Below are positions 30,035 to 36,187 of a DNA stretch of 43,423 bases, piece after piece; position 1 is the stretch's first letter, and each line of letters opens with the position of its first letter. A program made the translations under genes and the position numbers. The notes under the pieces were generated by a model. The model ran no database searches. It was not told the DNA's origin and saw only the letters and a program-made list of their open reading frames with translations. This stretch comes from a virus: IMG/VR virus record IMGVR_UViG_3300007345_000079, positions 1-43,423 of that record, one strand, 5' to 3'.

Positions 30035-30600
30035 AAGACCTTCTCGCACTCCAGACCCGCATCAAGGCAGCTTGGGCTGACATCCATTGGCTCCAGAACC
30101 GCGACGCGACCGAATAGGATTTCACCGAACTCCTCGACGACACCAAATCGATCGTCAAGGCGCTCGATCAGATCGTCGCCCGGCGCACGCCACGGCAGGT
30201 TGGCGCGGAAACCGACTCACAGATGGTCGAGTTCCTTGAGGGCGTCACCGGCGCGGTGGATGCGGACGACTACGCCTACCACGCATTGTGGGAACGCTTC
30301 GCTGAGGAAGCGACCAAGTTCTTCGACAGCGGTAAGCGCATCCGTTACTCGTGGGTAGCCAACACTGTCGGGCTTCGGACCTGCGTCGGCACCTATGACG
30401 GACGCGAGTGCTGGGTCAGTCTGACCACCGCCGTCGTCGATGGACAGAAGCTCCTCTTCTATTATGGCACCAGCACCTTCGTCGATCACGACCTGATCCG
30501 CACATGGCTGGACGCCAACATCCCCGCCACCGGCCGCCAATCGGATGGCCGCATCCATCACACCGATGCCACGAACTTCGTGAACATCCTCCGCCGATAA
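30031..30600 (+). pseudogene. Gene interrupted by an in-frame amber codon
   Basis: ATG 30031 (ATGA overlap with the previous gene) opens a frame that meets TAG at 30115-30117 after 28 codons and then continues in the same frame without another stop to 30600. The stretch directly after the TAG (DFTELLDDTKSIVKALDQIVA) reads like real protein and there is no ribosome site before the next ATG at 30223, so the intact gene was probably 189 codons with CAG or similar at the amber. Other genes here end in TAG, so a general recoding of TAG is unlikely. Either a nonsense mutation, a sequencing error, or deliberate readthrough. The C-terminal 125 residues have a beta-rich core (RIRYSWVANTVGLRTCVGTYDG) of unknown function. 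Confidence 0.75.
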
Positions 30601-30611
30601 GGAGACCCATC

Positions 30612-31136
30612 ATGAACCGCCGCGAAATTCTCGCCAGCATCGGCGTCGCCGCCGTGGGGGCCTTGCTGCCTACCGTCGCCTTCGCCCGCAGCACCGCCAT
30701 CGAATGGGCACCCGGCACGCTCGACAACCCGCACGCCGCCTTGGTGGGGACATGGATCAACGAACGGATCGAGGAAGGCGTCCTCTACACCCGTGGTAGC
30801 AACGTCATCGACAACCAGATCGTCAAGCTGGTCATGCCGCACTTCCGAGTCGTGCCCGGCAAGCCGGTCTGGAGTTGGATGACCGGACCGACCGACGAAC
30901 CCGGCCTCGCGATCTTCATCACCGAGATGGGCGTCCCCATCACGGAGACCAGCATCCTCACCTCGAACGGGTATGAGGCGTATTTCGGCAAGCCCAAGCC
31001 GGAGCACATGCCTGACTATGCGGTCAAGCAGCCCTTCCTCAATTACGACCAGACGAAGTTGATCGAACCCTACCTCCCGAAGGGGCATATCGACTACGAC
31101 ATGCGCTGGATCGAATCGTTGAAGGAGGCCCGCTGA
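30612..31136 (+). CDS. Exported protein with twin-arginine-like signal
   Basis: 174 residues behind AAGGAGACCC. N-terminus NRREILASIGVAAVGALLPTVAFA has an RR pair and a hydrophobic core with a probable cut after AFA (about 25); it fits a Tat or Sec signal peptide. The mature part is unrecognised, beta-rich and Pro-containing, with no Cys. An exported phage protein of this kind could act at the periplasm or membrane. Confidence 0.75.
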   Translation: MNRREILASIGVAAVGALLPTVAFARSTAIEWAPGTLDNPHAALVGTWINERIEEGVLYTRGSNVIDNQIVKLVMPHFRVVPGKPVWSWMTGPTDEPGLAIFITEMGVPITETSILTSNGYEAYFGKPKPEHMPDYAVKQPFLNYDQTKLIEPYLPKGHIDYDMRWIESLKEAR

Positions 31137-31309
31137 GCTTGGTCGAACGTAAAAGCCCTTGGGCATTCGAAGCCCCGTGGACTCCGTGGTATGTCTGGTA
31201 TCCGCGTCTGATCCGCGACGAAGCGCTGGAGATCACCGCCATCATGTGGCTCGAAACCGTCGAGCGACGCCGCGTCGCTGGTCGTTGGGAATATAGGATC
31301 GCACGATAA
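31133..31309 (+). CDS. Short Trp-rich protein, non-ATG start
   Basis: A 58-residue frame. The start is CTG 31133, in a CTGA overlap with the previous stop and 5 to 6 bases after GGAGG, or TTG 31139 two codons later. It is rich in aromatic residues (SPWAFEAPWTPWYVWYPRL) and ends with an Arg-rich helix. Function unknown. Confidence 0.6.
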   Translation: MSLVERKSPWAFEAPWTPWYVWYPRLIRDEALEITAIMWLETVERRRVAGRWEYRIAR

Positions 31310-31322
31310 GGCGATCCGGCCA

Positions 31323-31351
31323 TTGACATTCTGACTTAACACAGTTACCAG
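31323..31351 (+). promoter_or_regulatory. Repeated-family promoter for 31381 gene
   Basis: -35 TTGACA at 31323-31328, 17-base spacer, -10 TACCAG at 31346-31351. The leader differs from the common type. Confidence 0.55.
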
Positions 31352-31380
31352 AATCACTGAACAAAGAAATCGGAGTCGTA

Positions 31381-31596
31381 GTGACTGAAAACCAGCGTAA
31401 CCTTGCAGTTCGCCTTTTGCGTGAACAGCACATCGCCCTTTCGCAGCGTAATGAAGTCATGCGAAAGAACTTCGGCGATCGCCTGACCAAAGCACTCAAT
31501 GCTGAGTGTGAGCAGCGTGATCGCGAGATCGAAGCCCTCGACCTGACGATCGACCTGCTCAACAAGGTCAAGGTCGTGGAAATTCGGAGTGCCTGA
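31381..31596 (+). CDS. Short coiled-coil protein
   Basis: 71 residues from GTG 31381 behind ATCGGAG. Helical along nearly the whole length (NLAVRLLREQHIALSQRNEV ... REIEALDLTIDLLNKVKVVEI). Function unknown. Confidence 0.75.
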   Translation: MTENQRNLAVRLLREQHIALSQRNEVMRKNFGDRLTKALNAECEQRDREIEALDLTIDLLNKVKVVEIRSA

Positions 31597-31873
31597 CGCC
31601 GATCCGAACTCTCGTCTGCCGATCTACCGGTTGCCCCGGTATCGGACGGAAGGGACGGCCGGGGCATTCGGACGCTGGGTGGGCAGCAAGCCATCACGCC
31701 CAGCGCCCGCAGCGCCACAGGCCGAAGTCCTCATCGGCCAGCCGGACCTGCCGCCCATCTGTTCGGGCGACGAATGCCGGCTCGGCCGCGAGAACCCCTG
31801 CACGAAGTGGTGCCGCCTGTCAGCCCGTGCTGACAAGCCGGAGCCGGAACTGCCCAAACCGCCGTCACGTTAA
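31589..31873 (+). CDS. Short Pro- and Cys-containing protein
   Basis: 94 residues from GTG 31589, overlapping the previous gene by 8 bases. Pro-rich with Cys at about 60, 65, 72 and 77 (CSGDECRLGRENPCTKWC), a possible metal site. Function unknown; the low complexity lowers confidence. Confidence 0.6.
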   Translation: MPDADPNSRLPIYRLPRYRTEGTAGAFGRWVGSKPSRPAPAAPQAEVLIGQPDLPPICSGDECRLGRENPCTKWCRLSARADKPEPELPKPPSR

Positions 31874-31891
31874 AGCGTCACGACCGACATT

Positions 31892-31920
31892 TTGACTTGA
31901 CATAACGATCATTTTCAATA
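31892..31920 (+). promoter_or_regulatory. Possible promoter for 31932 gene
   Basis: TTGACT at 31892-31897 overlaps TTGACA at 31897-31902. The -10 is TCAATA (31915-31920, 17-base spacer from the first) or TATGGA (31919-31924, 16 from the second). Assignment uncertain. Confidence 0.35.
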
Positions 31921-31931
31921 TGGAGAATGTC

Positions 31932-32276
31932 ATGTCCACCCGCCCGACCCTCAAGATGCTTTCTGGACATCAGCGAGCAGCGTCTTACCAATTCCCTGTA
32001 GGCTCCCACTGGCGGCACCAGTCGTCGGGCAAGGTCTACGAGGTGACCGGCCACGTTACGCTTGAGGCGAGCGGGGAGGCGGCGGTGTGCTATCGCCCGG
32101 CCGAATGTGATGACCTTGAACTCCTGACCTTCGGCGAGGCCCCGTCCTCCGAAGTGGTCTTCGCGCGTCCTGCGCATGAGTTCACCGAAGCCGTGAGCTA
32201 CCACGATGGCTCGGTCACCCGGCTGGGGCCGCGCTTCGTGCCTGTCATCCGCCAGACCCGGTGGGTCAGCCCGTGA
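31932..32276 (+). CDS. Hypothetical protein
   Basis: 114 residues from ATG 31932, chosen for GGAG at 8 bases; ATG 31920 lies too near the promoter. Beta-rich with a VGSHWRHQSSGKVYEVTGHV segment, in the style of small barrel proteins. GTGA overlap with the next gene. Confidence 0.7.
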   Translation: MSTRPTLKMLSGHQRAASYQFPVGSHWRHQSSGKVYEVTGHVTLEASGEAAVCYRPAECDDLELLTFGEAPSSEVVFARPAHEFTEAVSYHDGSVTRLGPRFVPVIRQTRWVSP

Positions 32277-32410
32277 TCGCGTCCAAGACGATCGCTGCGC
32301 TGGCCGGCGTTACCGGCACACCGCCGCCACTTCCTGATCCCGGCTCGTTCCTCATCCTTGCGACAGCCTGTGCTTTGTTCGGTGAGACTCTGATCCGATG
32401 GTTCCAATAA
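32273..32410 (+). CDS. Very short hydrophobic protein
   Basis: A 45-residue frame from GTG 32273 (GTGA overlap) with one hydrophobic stretch (SFLILATACALFGE) after a Pro-rich loop. It overlaps the SLOG gene by 13 bases. Real expression is not certain. Confidence 0.5.
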   Translation: MIASKTIAALAGVTGTPPPLPDPGSFLILATACALFGETLIRWFQ

Positions 32411-32868
32411 CGAGTAATCTGCCCGGCGTTCTGTGCGTCGAAGTGAGTGAACTGGAGCCAGACCCGAACGCCTTATACCGCTGCTGCTTCACCGGCGGCC
32501 GGGATTTCACCGACAAGGATTGGGTCTGGCGCAACCTCTACGAACTGAACGGCTATGCCGAGGTAGGGGCGATCGCCGAGATCGGAATCGGCTGCGCCAC
32601 CGGCGTGGATGCCTTGGTGCTGGAATGGGCGATCGCCAAGAACGTGGCGTGGACTCGCTACGTCGCCGATTGGGATCGGTTCGGCACCGCCGCCGGCTCC
32701 ATCCGCAACACCGCCATGCTGGAGGACTTCCAGCCGGACTATCTGGGAGTGTTTCCCGGTGGCGTGGGCACGACCCACTGCGCACGAACAGCACGCAAGC
32801 TGGGGATCGAACGCGTGTTCCTTACCCCTGAGATCGATCCCTTCGAAGAGGCTTCCAAATGGGGATGA
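32398..32868 (+). CDS. YspA-type SLOG-family protein
   Basis: 156 residues. FTGGRDFTDKDWVW at 31-44, IGIGCATGVDALVLEWA at 63-79, ADW ... AAGSIRNTAML at 90-107 and LGVFPGGVGTTHCARTA at 116-132 reproduce the YspA (DUF2493-like) branch of the SLOG superfamily, Rossmann-like domains that bind nucleotide-derived ligands. SLOG proteins are predicted sensors or processors of NAD+-, ADP-ribose- or cyclic-nucleotide-type signals in conflict systems; the phage role is unknown. The glycine-rich phosphate loop and the RN pair are intact. Confidence 0.8.
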   Translation: MVPITSNLPGVLCVEVSELEPDPNALYRCCFTGGRDFTDKDWVWRNLYELNGYAEVGAIAEIGIGCATGVDALVLEWAIAKNVAWTRYVADWDRFGTAAGSIRNTAMLEDFQPDYLGVFPGGVGTTHCARTARKLGIERVFLTPEIDPFEEASKWG

Positions 32869-33107
32869 GAAACCAAGCGACCGTCAAGGTCATGTTCCCG
32901 GACGGCCTCCGCGAGGTCCCGGCCTACATGCAGCTTTTCGATCACGGCAACCCCTTCCGCTGCCGGGGTGGCCTGACGCCGGAGGACATGAGCGGATGGG
33001 AATTCCACCGCATCATCGGCCGGGATTACGAGTGGGTGGCGCACGAATGCCGTCGCCCTGCCGACCCTGAACCCTTTCTTTTCGCCGTCGCGGCGGGCTG
33101 GGAATAA
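32859..33107 (+). CDS. Hypothetical protein
   Basis: 82 residues from ATG 32859, overlapping the SLOG gene by 10 bases. Beta-rich; the centre (FRCRGGLTPEDMSGWEFHRII) is conserved-looking. Located between the SLOG and AAA+ genes. Unrecognised. Confidence 0.7.
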   Translation: MGMRNQATVKVMFPDGLREVPAYMQLFDHGNPFRCRGGLTPEDMSGWEFHRIIGRDYEWVAHECRRPADPEPFLFAVAAGWE

Positions 33108-33108
33108 C

Positions 33109-34329
33109 ATGAGCATCCGCAAGTCCATCACGCATCAACTCAAGCACAACAGCGCCCTCCACGGCGCGATCCTGTCCGGTGGCGCGGCGCTCATCACCAA
33201 GCTCTACGAGGCATATCAGGAGCGGCAGGTGCTTCGGGTCCGGTTCAATTCGGACATGCCTGACTATGCCGCCATCACGCGCTACATCACCGATCATCTG
33301 CTCGACACCGAGCGGAGCCGGTCCTTCACCTATTCGGCGGACAGCCGCTGGCGGGACGGCGAGGAAACCACCGAGAACCAGACGCTGGCGATCGGCTACG
33401 GCAACCACGCCGGGCGCTTCCGTGGCACCCTGATCGAAGTGGAGCGATCCCTCGACGAGAGCAACCGGGCGGGGACGTTCAAGGAAACGCTGGTCGTGAC
33501 CTTCATCACTCGCGACAAGGCCGTCGTCCGGGATTTCATCGACGAACTGGTCAAGATCACCAGCGCCGGGTCGGCCGTGTTCAAGCACGTCCCAATCTAC
33601 ACCAACACTTCGTCCTATTGGGATCGCACCGGCAAGCTGCCCCTGCGTTCGATCGAGAGCGTGTTCACGGCGGACGACGCCGGGCAGCATGTGGTGGACG
33701 CCGTCCGCGCCTTCGAGGCCAAGAAGGATGAGCATCACCGCCTCGGCCTGCCCCATCACATCGGCATCCTCCTGCATGGCGAACCGGGCTGTGGTAAGTC
33801 GAGCCTGATCCATGCCGTCGCCTCCGAACTCCAGCGGTCGATCTATTATCTCAATCTGGGGTCGGTCACCGACGACTCCTGCCTCACGAGCCTGCTGGCC
33901 GGGACGCGTGATTGGTCGAAGGCGCTACTGGTGCTGGAGGACATCGACGCAACCGGCGTGATGGTCAACAGGGCCGAGGGAGGCGCTGAGAAGGGCAAGA
34001 AGAAGAAAGACAAGGCGAAGGAGCAGGACGCGGCGGTAACCGCCTCCAGCAGCCCTGTGAGCCTGTCTGTGCTGTTGAACTCGCTGGACGGCATCCTGTG
34101 CCCGGACGGTCTCGTCGTCATCGCCACCACCAACCACCTCGACCGGCTGGACCCGGCCCTGCGCCGCCCCGGCCGCTTCGATCACCTGATCGAGCTTGGC
34201 AAGCTGGGCTATGACGATTTCGTCCGCATGGCCCGCCTGTTCGGCAAGGACCCTAACCAGTTCCTCGTCGCAAATGACGTGGAGATGACCGGGGCACAGA
34301 TGCGCGCGATCCTGCTGGATGTCGCATAG
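33109..34329 (+). CDS. BCS1-like AAA+ ATPase
   Basis: 406 residues. Residues 16-32 are weakly hydrophobic and could bind a membrane, as in BCS1 proteins; a beta-rich domain follows (35-180). The AAA+ core has Walker A GEPGCGKS (224-231), Walker B ALLVLEDID (272-280), sensor 1 ATTNH (339-343) and arginine fingers in LRRPGRFD (351-358). A Lys/Glu-rich loop (about 291-310, EKGKKKKDKAKEQ) interrupts the core between Walker B and sensor 1. BCS1-like AAA+ proteins remodel or move folded proteins; phage homologues have no known role. Directly after the SLOG and an unknown gene, before an exonuclease. Confidence 0.88.
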   Translation: MSIRKSITHQLKHNSALHGAILSGGAALITKLYEAYQERQVLRVRFNSDMPDYAAITRYITDHLLDTERSRSFTYSADSRWRDGEETTENQTLAIGYGNHAGRFRGTLIEVERSLDESNRAGTFKETLVVTFITRDKAVVRDFIDELVKITSAGSAVFKHVPIYTNTSSYWDRTGKLPLRSIESVFTADDAGQHVVDAVRAFEAKKDEHHRLGLPHHIGILLHGEPGCGKSSLIHAVASELQRSIYYLNLGSVTDDSCLTSLLAGTRDWSKALLVLEDIDATGVMVNRAEGGAEKGKKKKDKAKEQDAAVTASSSPVSLSVLLNSLDGILCPDGLVVIATTNHLDRLDPALRRPGRFDHLIELGKLGYDDFVRMARLFGKDPNQFLVANDVEMTGAQMRAILLDVA

Positions 34330-34555
34330 CCCCGTCGTCCGGGACGAATATGGACTCCGTGTGGTCCGCTTGTCCCCGCTCCGCACCCGGCGGCTCCTCC
34401 AGATGGCTGAGCACCCCGGTTTTCACCACAAGGCATTCTACAGCCAATACTGCCGCCTCATAGAAGAGGGCTGGGTAGGGTGGGTGATTGGGATGGCTTA
34501 CCTCAAACCCGACGGCCAGCAGCATCTGGCCGCCATGCTACAGGAAGGAATCTAA
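34319..34555 (+). CDS. Hypothetical protein
   Basis: 78 residues from ATG 34319, overlapping the ATPase by 11 bases. Helical (LRTRRLLQMAEHPGFHHKAFYSQYCRLIEEGWVGWV), resembling a short winged-helix-like element ending in a YLKPDGQQHLAAM helix. Unrecognised. Stop overlaps the next start (TAATG). Confidence 0.65.
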   Translation: MSHSPVVRDEYGLRVVRLSPLRTRRLLQMAEHPGFHHKAFYSQYCRLIEEGWVGWVIGMAYLKPDGQQHLAAMLQEGI

Positions 34556-35163
34556 TGGCGAAGAACGCGATGGTCGATCTGGAGACGTGGGACCTGATCC
34601 CCGGTTCCGATCTCCGCAGCATCGGCGCGGTCATCTTCGACATCGAGACGGGCGAGTTCATCGACGAGTTCTATGTCGCGATCAAGACGCCTTGGTATCT
34701 CATAAAGCGGTGGTGGTGGCCGTTCGGCAAGCTGACCCGCTCTGCTGACACCATCAAGTGGTGGTCGCAGCAGTCGGAGGAAGCACAGAACGCTTTCACC
34801 AACCCGGTTAGCATAGGCGAAGCGCTGGGGATGCTGGATGACTGGTGGCGCAAGCACGAGAGCTTCGACTACACCCGCTTCTGGGCGCACGGGCCTCACT
34901 TCGACGAGCAGCTTCTGGCCGCCGCCTACCGCCTCGTGAAAGCGGAGAAGCAGTGGGGCAAGTCCTACCTCAAGGCACCATGGCTCTACCGGGCACCGCG
35001 CGACCTGCGGACCTTTCTCGAAGCGGCCGGTATGGACCCCAAGACGGGCATCCCCAGCTTCGGCACCGCCCACAACGCCCTCGACGACGCCAAGGCTCAG
35101 GCGCTGGCCGTGGTCGAAGCTCGCCGCCGCCTGACAGCGCCCCGGCTGGCAGAAGCCGCGTGA
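34555..35163 (+). CDS. DEDDh 3'-5' exonuclease (DnaQ/DexA-like)
   Basis: 202 residues. AMVDLETWD has D8 and E10; FWAHGPHFDEQLLAAAY has D117; FGTAHNALDDAKAQA has H173 and D178. This is the DEDDh set of proofreading-type and T4 DexA-like exonucleases. A large insert rich in Trp (PWYLIKRWWWPFGKL) is like that in the phage DexA/ExoVIII-type group. It would trim DNA 3' ends in recombination, repair or host-DNA breakdown. Last enzyme of the accessory region. Confidence 0.88.
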   Translation: MAKNAMVDLETWDLIPGSDLRSIGAVIFDIETGEFIDEFYVAIKTPWYLIKRWWWPFGKLTRSADTIKWWSQQSEEAQNAFTNPVSIGEALGMLDDWWRKHESFDYTRFWAHGPHFDEQLLAAAYRLVKAEKQWGKSYLKAPWLYRAPRDLRTFLEAAGMDPKTGIPSFGTAHNALDDAKAQALAVVEARRRLTAPRLAEAA

Positions 35164-35399
35164 GCGCCAAGATGACCCGCATCCTCCTCCCCGGTCTGCC
35201 GTCCGGGGAGGGCTATCTGGATTGGGACGAGCGCTCGATCGAGGATATGGTCTCCATCATGCGCCGCCGGGCGGCCCACTACCGGATGGTGGCTGACGCC
35301 ATCGACCGGGCGGCCGACGAGGACTTCAAGATCGACATCGTCCGGGGATCGATCGTCCAGCACCACATCCGCAACCTCCAGCCGGGACGCGACGCATGA
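35160..35399 (+). CDS. Short hypothetical protein
   Basis: 79 residues from GTG 35160 (GTGA overlap with the exonuclease). Helical centre (DERSIEDMVSIMRRRAAHYRMVADAIDRAADED). Unrecognised. Confidence 0.7.
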   Translation: MSAKMTRILLPGLPSGEGYLDWDERSIEDMVSIMRRRAAHYRMVADAIDRAADEDFKIDIVRGSIVQHHIRNLQPGRDA

Positions 35400-35689
35400 G
35401 CTTCGAATTGCTCTCACCCGGCCCGCTAGGTGCCATCCTCCACGTCAACCGCCAGTTCATCGCCATGAACGCCAAGGACGGAGGCAACCGCCCCGTCTAC
35501 ACCCTCAAGCCCAACGGCCCGAACTCGACACCGATCTATGCCCGCGAGGTCTCCGTCGATGGTCCCTCGCGCTGCGTGTTCAGCGCCGACCGGCTCGCCT
35601 GCGGTGCCCATGCTTGGATTGCTATCCCGCCCGGCACCACCCTCGGCCTTCACGATCCGATGACCTTCGAGGAGGCCAAGGCCGCCTGA
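35396..35689 (+). CDS. Hypothetical protein
   Basis: 97 residues, beta-rich and Pro-containing (FSADRLACGAHAWIAIPPGTTLGLHDPMTF). Last gene before a terminator and attP; the first inverted pair of arm-like repeats starts at its stop codon. Unrecognised. Confidence 0.7.
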   Translation: MSFELLSPGPLGAILHVNRQFIAMNAKDGGNRPVYTLKPNGPNSTPIYAREVSVDGPSRCVFSADRLACGAHAWIAIPPGTTLGLHDPMTFEEAKAA

Positions 35690-35705
35690 CCTACCGCTGA
35701 CCTAC
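35686..35705 (-). repeat. Arm-type-like repeat pair 1 (inverted)
   Basis: CTGACCTAC at 35686-35694 and 35697-35705, start to start 11 bases. It is the complement of the GTAGGTCAG units on the other side of the terminator. Confidence 0.7.
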
Positions 35706-35719
35706 CGTTGTCTCCACCT

Positions 35720-35756
35720 CACCCGTCGTCCGAAAGGCCGGCGGGTGTTTTGTTTT
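35720..35756 (+). terminator. Rho-independent terminator
   Basis: Stem CACCCGTCG (35720-35728) with CGGCGGGTG (35739-35747), including one G-U pair in RNA, extended inside by CC-GAAA-GG, then TTTTGTTTT. Closes the long plus-strand accessory region. Confidence 0.8.
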
Positions 35757-35831
35757 GTGATTCGCGAGCCGCTGAATTTCCCCCATAAGACCCATCTTGA
35801 CCCATGGCGTAACACCGTGAGCCAAGGAAAA

Positions 35832-35852
35832 GTAGGTCAGAAAGTAGGTCAG
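35832..35852 (+). repeat. Arm-type-like repeat pair 2
   Basis: GTAGGTCAG at 35832-35840 and 35844-35852, spacing 12, on the left side of the attP core. Confidence 0.7.
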
Positions 35853-35867
35853 CGCCAAGAAACGAAA

Positions 35868-35891
35868 AGCCCCGCCGGTTAGGGCGGGGCT
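35868..35891 (-). terminator. Minus-strand terminator carried with the tRNA 3' end
   Basis: Perfect 9-bp stem AGCCCCGCC (35868-35876) with GGCGGGGCT (35883-35891), followed on the minus strand by a TTTT run. It lies about 30 bases downstream of the tRNA-derived CCA and in the same direction, so it probably is a copy of the host tRNA gene's own terminator. Confidence 0.75.
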
Positions 35892-35919
35892 ATAAACCCT
35901 TGATTTACAAGGGAGAAAA

Positions 35920-35965
35920 TGGTGGACGCACTAGGGTTCGAACCTAGGACCCGCTGATTAAGAGT
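35920..35965 (-). other. attP: attP core: 3' half of tRNA-Lys(CUU)
   Basis: Read on the minus strand, 35965 to 35920 gives the anticodon loop CTCTTAA, the 3' anticodon strand TCAGC, the variable loop, a TPsiC arm with GGTTCGAACC, the acceptor strand and CCACCA. This matches tRNA-Lys with anticodon CUU from the loop to the 3' end. The 5' half is absent and the bases before the loop do not pair with TCAGC, so it is not a complete tRNA gene. This is the usual form of an attP whose recombination restores the host tRNA gene. Confidence 0.88.
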
Positions 35966-36094
35966 GACAAACTCCTGTTACACGACGAGACGCGCCGAGA
36001 CAAGCTGTCTCAAGAAAACCCCGGAAATCCGCCATTTTTGGTCCTTTCTTAGTAACAACGTGGGACATCCTGTTTCATCCAGAAACGACAAAAA

Positions 36095-36114
36095 GTAGGT
36101 CAGGAGTAGGTCAG
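36095..36114 (+). repeat. Arm-type-like repeat pair 3
   Basis: GTAGGTCAG at 36095-36103 and 36106-36114, spacing 11, to the right of the attP core and upstream of int. Confidence 0.7.
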
Positions 36115-36136
36115 CCCTCTTGCGGCGGCGCTCCGG

Positions 36137-36156
36137 GTAGGTCAGAAGTAGGTCAG
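36137..36156 (+). repeat. Arm-type-like repeat pair 4
   Basis: GTAGGTCAG at 36137-36145 and 36148-36156, spacing 11, ending 31 bases before the integrase start; occupation here could repress int. Confidence 0.7.
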
Positions 36157-36187
36157 AAACTCGATCTGCAAACAGGAAGATTTGTCC

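Larger units (their letters stand above)
35690..36187. other. Attachment-site region upstream of integrase
   Basis: Nearly 500 bases without a gene. It holds two terminators in opposite directions, the tRNA-derived core and eight copies of a 9-base arm-like repeat in four pairs. The rest (about 35966-36090) is unassigned and probably contains the integrase promoter. Confidence 0.7.

Noticed and set aside
35920-35965. A functional tRNA-Lys gene
   Set aside because: Only the part from the anticodon loop to CCA is present; the D arm, 5' acceptor strand and 5' anticodon strand are missing.
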